Origin: Nephrocerus scutellatus
Lineage: Eukaryota > Arthropoda > Insecta > Diptera > Pipunculidae
Direction of reading: 5' to 3'
Length of the DNA stretch: 64,000 bases
NCBI GenBank assembly: GCA_947095585.1
Contig: OX352763.1
Location: 109,781,908-109,845,907, forward strand
Positions 44,195-55,300 of the stretch are shown piece by piece. How positions within the stretch are numbered: position 1 is the stretch's first letter; each line of letters begins with the position of its first letter. The notes below the pieces were generated by a model, which did not search any database, had not been told where the DNA came from, and saw only the letters and a program-made list of their open reading frames with translations. Position numbers and translations under genes: made by a program.

Positions 44195-44411
44195 TCCGTT
44201 TTGAATGTTTCGATTTAGACTTACAACTTAGATCTGTTCAGGTCCTTGGCCTCCATAGTATTTAGTATGTAATTTATATTTAAATGCAAAACTGATTTGT
44301 TTACGTTTTCTGTCACTAAGGAAACCGAAACGAGCAAAACGGAAAATAATGTCCTAATTTGACGTTTTACCGTGGTTTATAAATATAATAAGGTTTTTCT
44401 TTGGCGTTTAT

Positions 44412-44602
44412 AAGGCTGTGTTCTTTTTTATGTCGGAATACTCAGAGATATAAGGCGTATTTTAATTGGAATCCGAATAAGGAATTCGAATGTCAAAACC
44501 ACCCAAACAGCAGGTTTTCAAATTCCAAAGTAGGAATTCGACAGTGCAATTGTTGTTGTAATTCCTTATTCCTTGGCAAATAAAATACGGCTATAATTTA
44601 AC
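44412..44602 (+). mobile_element. Truncated MITE B carrying a nested MITE C
   Basis: The MITE-B start (AAGGCTGTGTTC..., TCGGAATACTCAGAGATA) is interrupted by MITE C at 44453-44592 and resumes as ATAATTTAAC before diverging. The rest of MITE B is absent. Confidence 0.75.
44453..44592 (+). mobile_element. MITE family C, 140 bp
   Basis: The terminal repeats are AGGCGTATTTTAATTGG and the complement of CAAATAAAATACGGCT. Target duplication ATA (44450-44452 and 44593-44595). The interior matches 21.35-21.49 kb (GAATTCGAATGTCAAAACCA; GACAGTGCAATTGTTGTTGT). The undisturbed site is visible in the 40.2-kb MITE-B copy (GAGATATAATTTAAC). Confidence 0.9.
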
Positions 44603-45168
44603 ACGTGGCTAGAGTGCGTTTAACGTAACGTGGGGTTAGGGCTTTCTGAAACCCTTATTGAGCAGAATTTGAATACCGCAATCTTGTCTGCTTGAAATGC
44701 CCCCTTTAATTTTTGAGCTATTTTTTTCAAAATGCAAATGTCAAATATCGGCTGTCTTCTTGGTGTTGGCTCCTAGTATAACTATTATTTAAGTCATGAT
44801 ATGTCAATTATATATTACTATCCTTTTGACAGTTATTAGTAATTGCAAAACTAAAAATAAAAGAATAAATAAAAAATAATTAATTTCGATTAAGGAAAAT
44901 TGAAGTCGCTGCATTAGTAATTCGATGACAATGAGCTGTCAAAACTGATTATGACAATTCATTGCGACGCAAAACAAATCAATCAATGGAATGTCACGAT
45001 CATCTGTCATTCAATATGGCATATCAGTACGAATGTTCAATGTAGCGTGATTCAAGATGGCACTTGTTAGATTTTAAAATAACCGGCCCGGCACAGTTTA
45101 TGTTGTAGCAGAAGCAGGACACAATAATTTGAATAATAAGAAAAGTTGAATGTTGTTTTTTTGTAAAA
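44603..45168 (+). other. Spacer upstream of DNase II
   Basis: AT-rich, no gene or element recognised. It should include the DNase II promoter, which I could not place. Confidence 0.3.
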
Positions 45169-46454
45169 ATGTTTCTACTTAAAGAACTCTTCGTTTTTAT
45201 GTTAACGGCCAGTTTGCAATACTCATTAACATCCGCAACAAACAAGGTTTCCTGCAGAAACGAACAAAATGAAGAAGTCGAGTGGTTTGATTTTTAAGTA
45301 TTTTGTTGAAGAATTTTTTGATTATACGTTAACTCTTTAAATCAGGTTGTACATGTACAAACTGCCAAAGCATTACTCCAATGATATCCTTAGTGATGAC
45401 ACATCAGGTTTGCGTTACCTTTTCATGACTTCCAAAACATATAACACAGTTGGATGGCAATTGTCCAGACAGCGCATAAACGAATCTACCAGTATCCCCG
45501 GACAAACATTAGGTCCATTGTTTGTGAATGATTCTATTTTGCTGCTGGCATACAACGACGAAAATCCCAATGGCAGTACAGATTTTACAAATGGCCATAC
45601 AAAGGGTGTAGTTGCCACCGATATGGTCAACAGCATATGGCTAATTCATTCCGTACCAAAGTACCCACCAATTCCGGTTTATGACTATCCGACTAGTGGT
45701 GAACACTATGGGCAAAGTTTTTTGTGTATTTCATTAAATGCCTCACAGCTGAATACTGTCGGCCAGCAGTTGCTATTCAATGAACCGAACATATATTTTA
45801 ATCGTGTGCCAAATGCTTTGGCAGGAAAATATCCTAATCTGGAGCTTGCTATTGCTAAGAAGTGGAAAAACACAGCACCATTCAATGGTTTAGCTGAAGT
45901 GACTTCATCTGACGGAACGGTTTTTCGATCTTTTGCCAAGGGTAGAAAATTCTTTCACGATCTGTATGAAGATTGGGTAGCGCCAGAGCTTGATGTTAGC
46001 CTGTATGTAGAAACTTGGAGAAACGGTGCTGGTAATCTGCCATCGAATTGCACGAAAATTAATAAGTATGCTTGGTTGAGTTACGTGTCAAAAAAAAAAA
46101 CTTTGTTTATAAAACAACCAATTAATGTATTTTAAAGGGTATTCAATGTGGCCACCATCACAGAGCCTGGTACAAAATTTTCCTTTAAAGCCACAGCCGA
46201 TCACTCGAAATGGGCAGTCACAACGAATGCTACTAGCGATTGGGTCTGTGTCGGTGACATTAATCGGCAGGTGAGTTATTTAATTAAGCGCTTAAGCAGT
46301 AGAAATAAGAAAATATAAACGACTTTGTTGTTTGTTTGCACAGCAACATCAGCTGTTACGTGGTGGCGGCACTGTTTGTCAGAGAAATGCAGAATTGGCC
46401 ATGATCTATCGAAATATGGTGAGCAGTTATGATAAATGTGGAGAACGTGTTTAG
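45169..46454 (+). CDS. DNaseII: Deoxyribonuclease II (lysosomal acid DNase)
   Basis: An acid endonuclease that degrades DNA of engulfed or dying cells in lysosomes. Four exons: 45169-45284, 45346-46065, 46138-46270 and 46344-46454, giving 359 residues. The N-terminus MFLLKELFVFMLTASLQYSL is a signal peptide, followed by the conserved mature start CRNEQNEEVEW and MYKLPKHY. The two catalytic histidines are visible: the HTK motif in TNGHTKGVVATD (His123) and DHSKW in exon 3 (His301). The C-terminus has CVGDINRQ and RGGGTVCQRNAELAMIYRN. Intron 1 uses an unusually weak donor (GTTTGA), but the splice gives the family's exact spacing between Trp and YKLP; reading through reaches a stop after five codons. 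The others use GTATGC and GTGAGT. In D. melanogaster DNase II is, I believe, on 3R, so this may be a moved or extra copy. Confidence 0.9.
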
Positions 46455-46789
46455 AAATCGGTCGCTACAAATATGAACTTGCAATTACGAAAGTTTTCAT
46501 AAATATACGAGTACTTTTAAAAAAGTTCTTTGCTATGTTATTGTGAATCCACGGACGGAAATCATTACAAAAATAGGTTGAAGCTGTCCTGTCTGTGTGC
46601 ATGCGGTCGAACGAATAAACGGAGAGTTGTATGGGTATGTAGCAATTGTCGTGCCAGAAGCTCCTTCCTTCGGGGTTGCCCGAAATCAAGAAATTATTAA
46701 CGAAATAAAATGCGGGCACACCAAAACACAAATACACACACATTTTTATCTTTTCTTCTTGTCTATCTTTTAATTATTGTTTAACGTAC
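46455..46789. other. Downstream of DNase II
   Basis: No gene recognised; it presumably contains the DNase II 3' untranslated region. Confidence 0.3.
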
Positions 46790-47120
46790 TGTATTATAAA
46801 CTTTGTATCCGCTCTCTTCTGGAATATCTGGCACCTCTGCCTATATTCTCACTTGGAGTCCATAGCTCCCAGATCTGTCTTGTGAAATACTCGCAGATCT
46901 GCCCATTCCACCATTCCCTTGTAAACTGTTAAGCATTATTTGCTCTGCATATTTTTAATGGAGTCTCTTGTGAAATACTCGGCCTACCAGTCTTAATTTG
47001 TAGCGACGAATACTCTAAAGTGTCCATTTCTCTTCTACGCCCGACATCTCAGCAGCAGGACTTACTGCCTGAATACTGTCTCCCTACCTATTTTAGCATT
47101 CATATCCCCCAGAATGATTT
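46790..47120 (+). mobile_element. Jockey-like reverse transcriptase fragment
   Basis: The plus strand reads TLYIRSLLEYLAPLPIFSLG then VHSSQI, typical of the segment following the reverse transcriptase core of Jockey-like elements. The later parts are broken by stops. Confidence 0.6.
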
Positions 47121-47134
47121 TTCATCATACTGAT

Positions 47135-47220
47135 TTTTACAGTGAGCGTACGTTTCATGAGAAATGAGAAAAAAATTTAAATCGTATAGCCGTTTTCGTT
47201 GCCGTGGTCGTTATCGTTGA
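47135..47220 (+). repeat. Dispersed fragment shared with 30.78 kb
   Basis: CAGTGAGCGTACGTTTCATG through CGTATAGCCGTTTTCGTTGC matches 30.78-30.86 kb. Confidence 0.6.
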
Positions 47221-48115
47221 TCAGTATGTTGTGACCGGCACAACCATTACACTCCTGACCACACACACAGTCTTGCTTCACTCTACCCACATCTGCTTTC
47301 AATAAATTACTTATTTTATGATCGGCCTGTTTTTGGCCTGTCACATTGCCGGTACATTCGTGTACCGAATTTCCGAATTCACATCCACCACTAATCTGCA
47401 GAGTACGTACGGATGGCTGGTGTTGGTAATAAAAAACCGATCGAGCACAACACGCAGCTCACAAATGCCGATACGATACTGAGAAACATTTAGTGTGAAT
47501 GCAGATATTACGAAAAAGTAATATTAGCATGAGGGCAATTTTAAGGCGACCCTCAAGTGGCTCGACTGCAGAAGGGACATAGATGTCGCAGGTCGACTGT
47601 GTGCTACGAATATATGCTTGCACTTGTATTTGTGTATTGAACCCTTGTTCATGCACACGATGCTGTCGTTCCATTGGTGGATTGCAACCAACCAATAATA
47701 TTGGTTGGTCGATCCGTCCAAAATATTATAAAAGACTACTGCTACGATTACTAAGGGCGGAATATAAACACTGAACTAATAACTAAATAAATTATATAAA
47801 TAAAAATGAAACTTATTTGTGTTTTTAATTAATATTCATCGTGCCCGAATACTCCATCTTCTCACACGTGAAAGCACGGGGACAGGTGTATCCGAGGCTG
47901 ATTTTGGGTTCCGTAATAAAGGGCGAGGTTATTGGCCTCGCGCCAATCTTACTTTGAAGGGACTAGCCCGACCATTTCGCTTTTCCTCTACTGGAGGAAA
48001 ATTACCAGCGGCCACCACGTGGAGGTTTGTTCGCACTTCCCCCAGTCAGAGAAAGTTACGGCCACCTGCAATTCTGAAGCATTCTGTGTTATTCGTCCGA
48101 TTCTGCTGATGGCTG
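47221..48115. other. Non-coding, unassigned
   Basis: Short open frames only. The GC-richer piece at 47.87-48.12 kb may be retroelement-derived, but no domain was recognised. Confidence 0.3.
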
Positions 48116-48350
48116 ACCGCCCATTTGAGACTATGCTATTCACAAAATTTCAACTTTCTAGAACGTGTGGAAGGTGGTTAAAAAAAGGAGGCCTCTTTCA
48201 CAGTTAACTGAATTTTCCAAGCATCACACCCGCCACAGGTGGCTCGACACCTCGACACTCGTCACAAGTGAGATCTTAGAAGTGTCACATGACACTGAGC
48301 TGCTCAGCTCCCCAGGTCGTTTGAAAGGTGGTTAAAAAGGCCTTCAAAGA
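48116..48350 (-). repeat. Diverged relative of the 284-bp satellite
   Basis: The reverse complement contains TTTTTAACCACCTTTCAAAC near 48330 and TTTTTTAACCACCTTCCACA followed by CGTTCTAGAAAGTTGAAATT near 48170, with GGCGGGTGTGATG between them. These are the landmarks of the half-units in the 9.9-11.2 kb array. The two half-units are spaced about 150 bp apart. Confidence 0.75.
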
Positions 48351-49363
48351 AGTCGAAGAGTCAAGTTAAATAAAGTTTTTTTTAAAGATAAAAACACATA
48401 GCTTTTGAAATTTTTACCTAGAATTGTGTTTGGATTTTCATTTAATTAAATTTCTTTCATTTTCAATACATAATTCATTTTGCATTTCGTTTAATACAAT
48501 TTTGTGAAATATAAGAATAATAATAATAATAGTTTTAGAATAAAAATATAAATTTAAGGATTGTAAATAGATATGCGGAGGAGATGAAATTGCATGTGAA
48601 CGAGTATGAGTATCAGCGTACAAATTGCTTAACAATGGAGGTGAATTTGAGTGACAGGTGTCAAGTGTATATATAATGACAGGTGTATAGGTGAATAGGG
48701 TGAGTTTCTTTCATCGATATCTTTCTCCTTATCCATGGTAGGTACATTTTTTGTTTTTTATGATAAATAATAATAACACAATAGTAAGTATATAATTATT
48801 AATTATAATAATAAAGTAGAAAATAATACATATTGTTCAATAGATATAAAATTTGATAGATACACAAATATTACAAACATTTCTTTCTTCTCTTATTGTT
48901 AATATAAAATATGAATATTCCTACTAATTACGCTTCACTGTTTATTTATTAAATATATTTCTTTACGATAAGTGTGTAAATGTTAAATGTATAATGAATG
49001 TATATATATATATATATTGTTTTTAATTTGTTACTCAATTAAAGTTCTTGAATTATTTTATATAAACAAATTAGAGAAAAAATCCCAATAATAAAACTCT
49101 CATCGTGGTCTCTACGAAACTTCGTCTAAAGCTATAGCTTAAGAGAGTGGTGAACTAATTTACACAAACGCTTCCTTGTGTCCCCCCTTTACGAAATCCC
49201 GAAAAATTCAACTGCAGGGTCCCTTTTTTTTATTTTGAATGAACAACGAATAATAAATCAGCTGTTCTTTTAGCAATTATTTGCTAAGTTAGGCGTACAT
49301 TAAGCTAAACTAACAACTACAGGGCGTTTTGATGGCTTAAGCGTGGTTGGAGCACCTCGATTA
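48351..49363. other. AT-rich spacer, DAAM 3' side
   Basis: Very AT-rich, with short (TA)n near 49000 and AATA-rich runs. The DAAM 3' untranslated region should lie here. Confidence 0.4.
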
Positions 49364-52300
49364 CTACTGCCTTCGTACCGTTCGCTCTCGACTTTCCTCC
49401 CGATGGAGACTGTGCCGTGGCGGTGATGTGCTGCCGTTGCCAAGACGTGTCTTGCGGGATCGCTTAAATTTGGCCATATCTTCGCCGAAGACATCACCCG
49501 TTCGTAGAGCGGATATAAGATCATCAAATTCGCCCTTATTGTTGTCGCTCTTTGCTGGTGAGCCATTGTCTTTGCCATTGGAAGACTTAAGACCGAGATT
49601 TCGGGCAACTGAACTCATAAGGCCCTCTTTGTTTTTACGTTCGATCGTGCGCTTCTTTAGCTCGGCCTCTTGCTTGGCGCGTTTCTCTTCTTCCTCTTGT
49701 CGTTTGCGGAAATTATCGTTGTCCTGGCGAGCTTCGGTGAATGCCGCTAGGAAGGTATCGAAAATTCCGAAGAATTCGTCCGGTTGCAGAACTGATCCAT
49801 CTTCGCCAAATAGGCGAACAGCACGATCAAATCGTGTCTTCATGTCTTGGAATTTATCTTCTAATTCGGCGAAACGCACCGAAGCTTGGGCATGGAATTC
49901 CCGCATAACTGGCAGAAAGCGATCGCCCTGTTGCGCCGGGCCTGTGCTGCGATGAAATTCTATTTCCCGTGAGACTTCTGTCAGGCCAGATCGCAGCATT
50001 TGTATGTCTTTGTCCATTTCACCTAGCGACACTTTGGAAGCGACCCGCACATGTGGGATGTCATCCTCGAGTTTTAGTAGATCCTTGAATTTCTTGTCAA
50101 TCACTTGCACCAGATAGTGCAGCAGGGTAGTGCCTTTGGCTGCACTTGATTTGGTATCAGCTAAACGATTTAGGGAGGCGAGACGAAAGCCGGAGGCATT
50201 GCCGCGAGCGCCACGATTCATGTAGTTTCCTGCGTATATAAAACATAATAGTCAATAGGAAATTTTTGTACCTTCATCATTAACACTCACCTAAAGCTAG
50301 AACTAATTCAAGAAGTTTTCGCAAACGTCTTGAGCGTGCTACCTCTCGTGAAGCTTCCATCACACTTGTTATTCTGGGGACCAGATCGTTGATTGTAATC
50401 ATAAAGCGTTTCTTGTAATGAAGGCTTTTCAATCGTTGTTCATAGTGGGGGATTCTGAAGAGATTATATTGCATAAGAAATCGAAAAGTGGGAATCGCAT
50501 TAGTTAACTTACTTTGAGATTTCATATAAAAAGCGATCAGCCCTGGCCAAGGACTCAATATCCTCGCTGTGCTCATCAAGTAATGCTCTCTCCTCAGCTG
50601 ATGGTGTAAATTTCAACAGCTGCTCGACCATATCGAGCTGCAGCTGCTCATTGGAATCCATTGAGAGGATCGCTCTGCAAAGGAAAGTCAAGGTAGTCAC
50701 AAAGCCCATCTACTATAGAGTATTAGAAACAAATAATTCAACTAACTTGGAAATCTCTTCGTCGGACATCTTTAGTTTGCTGAGAAGAATCGTACAGTTT
50801 TGCGCACGTCTGCCATCGATGACGGAGAGAATTTTTGTTCTAGCCTTGCCCATCATTCGAAGATCTTCAATGGATCCTTCGTTCTGCAGGTATATAAAGT
50901 GTTTGTAGAAAGAGATATTTATTTATTTATATTATCTTCCAACTATATAATTAGGTTATTGCCTAACAATTTCAGTATTTTTTTAAATCAAAGATAATAC
51001 ACGCTCGATTAAAACTGAATTCTTATACACCCTAATTCGCATAGTCGTGTCATTTCAAGCGACGCGAATTGGCTAAGATGGGCCTCGCTATGGATACTGG
51101 CTCCATGGAGAAAGTTAGCTGTCCAATGAGATCAGTCAAGGAACAAATTCTCTCCTTCTTTAATACTAAGTCACAGCTCAGGTGGAGCAGTCTGTCGAAC
51201 TGCGCCATATCGAGATCAATGTAGCCATCATACAGCAGAAAGAAAACCACCGAGTTGTTATCCAGAACCCGGAAGGATATTGCCAGAGTTGTGGCTATCA
51301 GCAGTCATGCTGCCAAGTTGGGTATACCGCACAACAACTTCTGCAGAAGTTGCAAAGCTGAAAATGAGAAAGAAACTCCCATACACTCCTCTGCAGTTGT
51401 CCGGCCCTAGCAGGGTCAAGACAAAGCATTTTGGGTAAACCATTTTTTTACGACCTGAAAGAGCTCTCGGATTACAGGATCATCGACTTGATCTCATACC
51501 TGATATACCTGATATGCTGTCCAGTTCAGAATTTAACATGCTTAACATACGTTGTTCTTGTAACGAAGAGGGGCGTGCAGAAAGCGTGAAGTCATATGAA
51601 AAGCTAAGAGTACTGTCGTCAGCAAAGGAATGAATTGGATAAGAGGTGGTGGATAGGAGATCATTAATGAAAATCAGAAAGAGTGTCGGAGATAAAACAG
51701 AGCCTTGAGGAACACCGGCGTTTATTCAGTGAACATTGGATTTGAATCCGTCCAATACGACCTGGATTGAACGGTCAGAAAGGTAGTTACTAGTCCAATC
51801 GAGCAGGGCTTGCTGCCAGACTCTGTCAAATGCCTTGGAAATATCGAGTGCAACAACTTTTCTTTCACCGAAATTTGTGAATAGACTGGTTTCACTTTTC
51901 AGTGAGATAAGCCATCAGGTCACCTGTAGAACTCTGCCTACGAAAACCATACTGCTGGTCACTAAGGATTTCACGTGATTCAAGGTATTGCATAAGCTTA
52001 CGATTGATCAGAGTTTCCATGACCTTGGAGAGTATAGATGTTAGCGCAATTGGCCGGTCGGAGACTGGCCTGCGTTTTAATTACAGGTGCCATGAGAACC
52101 TGCCCAACAGCGGGCATGGAGGCAATCCTTGGGCTTCTCCCACTCCACTTAGTGGTAGAGAGCAAATCCATGGAAACCAAGATAAGTTTGAGCAAGGTAG
52201 GCTGCTTCACTTACCAAGCTGATTCCTCTAGCGAGCATGCCGTGCGATAACATGGTGCGGAAGCTTGAGTTCAAAAAGAACTTTGAAATCAAAATGAGCA

Positions 52301-55300
52301 TCAAGAAGGAATTCAGGTCAGAAACTGAATACCAGATACATCCGGGTGCCATAAAGTGGTATACGGATGGATCAAAGAAGGCAGAGGTCACGGGTGCTGG
52401 AATATATGGGCCACGAACCAAACACTCCATATCTATGGGGATGTACCCGAGTATATTGCAGGCAGAAGATGTGCTCTCTTCAATCTGGAAAGGAACTACA
52501 TGAGGCAGGAAATAGCAATCATGACAGACAGCCAAGCTGCTTTAAAAGCTCTAGATGCATTCCACGTCACATCAAAAGTGGTGGAGGAATGCAAGGCGAA
52601 GCTTAACAAGATTGGTAAAACCAACAAAGTATTTTTATACTGGGTGCCGGGAAACACCGGCATAGAAGGCAACGAAGCTGCGGATAGGCTCGCGAATAAA
52701 GGAGCAGACTCGCGTCGTTTTAGTTGCATGCTCGTTTTTCCGAAATGAAAATTACGATTAAACGATTTAACAGTCTCCTTATCCTTAACGCTCACGCTGT
52801 GCCAAGCATACAGCCGAGCATTATAAGGATGCGCGAATTATAATAAAGCTCACCGTTACTCCGTTCTTTTGATAGGCTGAGAAGAGCTTATCGATGGCCT
52901 CCAACTCCATGTTGTTGTACCATTTCGATTCGTCCAGCTCACTCCAGACAGTACCCTGAACCTTGGCATCGGGTAGTTTCGACCAATTGAAACTTTTTAA
53001 CGGATTGGCTGGTTGGGGAACATTCTTTTTGGCAACTTCAGGTTTAGGCAGTTGTGGAGCTGGAGTTGAAAATTGTTTATGAAATGAAATTTTTCATTCG
53101 AAGGAGAAAAACAGACTTACCCATTGTTGTCACCATCGCTGGCGCTGGTGGAGCACCGGGACATGGTGGCGGCGGTGGTGGTGCTGCCATCGGCGGAGGT
53201 GGTGGAGGTATGAATTTCATCGGCGGCGGTGGTGGTGGTGGCGATACAGCACCATTACATCCCGTCAGCCCGGCAACCTTCTGGTCGTCGGGAATACTGC
53301 CCTCCGTGACAAGACGCTCCAATCGTGATCGTTCCTGTTGCTCTGTCATCAGACGATGTTGCAGATCTTCCGCCTTCATTTCAGCTGTTTGCGCCCTCTG
53401 AACCGCCTGCGAATGATTGGCGCTCTCCTTCTCTAGACGTTCACGCATTCGCGCCAGCCCCGTCTCAAGATCCTCTTTTTCCTGCATTCGCAAGTCGAGT
53501 TCTTGCTCCTTCTTTGCCAGCCTCGATTGTACTTCGAAGTTTTCACGTTCCAATTCATCGGCACGCTTGCGAGCAGCAACTAATTCTTCCTCTTTGACGA
53601 GTAGTTGAACGATTTCGCTCACATTAATGTCAATCGGCGAGACGTCCGGATCTTGCACTGGTGAGATTGCCGGTGGCTTCTCTTTGTTTACATCATCTGA
53701 ATCGATATCGCTGCGCGGACGACCCTCTGTCTGAAGGACTATTTGCTGAACAATGCGATCGAACATAAGCCAGTGTTGAGTGCAGTGACCGGTATCTGTT
53801 GGGGTCGGCGGAGTTAATAAGGATGGTATAAAGAGATTCGCATAGCCGGACCGACAAAGATCAACTTACATGGCAACAACAACATATGTTGCATTAGCGA
53901 CAACAAATGTGGATACGCTGGTGAATGACTTAATTTTCTTCGCAGCAAATCGAACATCGCTGTTGCACTCTTTGAGTCGACATGTTCATGATTGAATTTC
54001 CGCGCCAATTCCTTCTCATCTTCGGCCCTAACCATTTCGAAGAAATCCTATATAGGGGAAATAATGAAGTTAGTTGCTGAACATTATTGCCAAAAGATGA
54101 AAGTTTCTTACCAAATGCCTGTCGAGAGTCTCATTTTCGTGCTTCCTTAGTTTATCGATCACCGGCTGTATGCCCAGCATTAGAAATTCATATCGCAGAT
54201 GCAGTCGAAATTCAAGATTCTCCTGACCGGGTCCATAATTGAGAACGGCATTAATGAATGACATAATTGCCGTTTTCAAATTGACATCGTCACGATAGGC
54301 TCCTGTTGAGCGGTCCAAGTCATTGATGATACCCTAAAGAAGTAACGTACAGAATATGTTACTATCGGAGATCACGATATATTGGAAAGCTTTCATCACC
54401 ACCACCACCACCACCATCACTAACCTGAAAGCGCGTTCGTTCCGCTGCGAATTGCTGAAAATTCAACATAGCCGCCAGGACTTTCTTGTGTCCACCGGGA
54501 ACCAAACAAACTGCGCCAAGTATTTCCAGTGCTGCTACCTTCGTCTTTATATTATCAGCCGCCAAGGAGCGAGCAATCGTATCGATACTCGTAGGATGCG
54601 CCAAGACATGAGCTCGTCCGGTCTGTGTAAGAATCATAACAAGTAGTTATTGACTAAAAGTCCAGTGACACACCGTTAAACACACTCACCGAATTATTCA
54701 TCAACGCCTTTATGCACCCGATCAGACTAGTATGCAGCGAGCTATTCGCAACGCGAATATCCAAATTCTGTAAGAGATTCAACAAAGCGGGCAGTCCTTG
54801 AAGTTCGACGAAACGCAGAACAAAACTGTGCGCAGATGTTCGCAAAGCGGTCTTGAGAGCGTCGAGAAGCGCTGTATGACCTTCAATTCTCGTACTGTAT
54901 TCATGGCACGGTGAGTCCTCCGGATTCAATGAAACATGTATGGCAATGTCTTTGACACGTTCGATATAGTGATCCGCTGTAGGCGGATGTGTGATATTTG
55001 CCGCCGCATTGCCATCGACGGCATCCATGGGAATCTTTCGCGAGCAATAGATTTGCCATTTCTTTTGCGGTGGCAAACTGAGCATTGCCTCCTTGTTGGG
55101 TGCCGTCAAATCGAGCTCCTCAACAAGTTCGGCAAATTTTGCATCGAGTTCCTCCACCGATGGCATTGGTTGGGTAGGTGTGAGTGTTTGCAGTGTAAAT
55201 GCGCCTTCGACAACGCAAATCTCCGGTGGTTCGTCATCCTGAAAGAGAGGTTGAAAAGTTATCGAATAGTTAAGAGACAGAAGGTGCAAATGGGGAATGA

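Noticed and set aside
49347..49955. 202-codon plus-strand frame
   Set aside because: Antisense shadow of the last DAAM exon, arginine/serine-rich because of codon bias opposite it.
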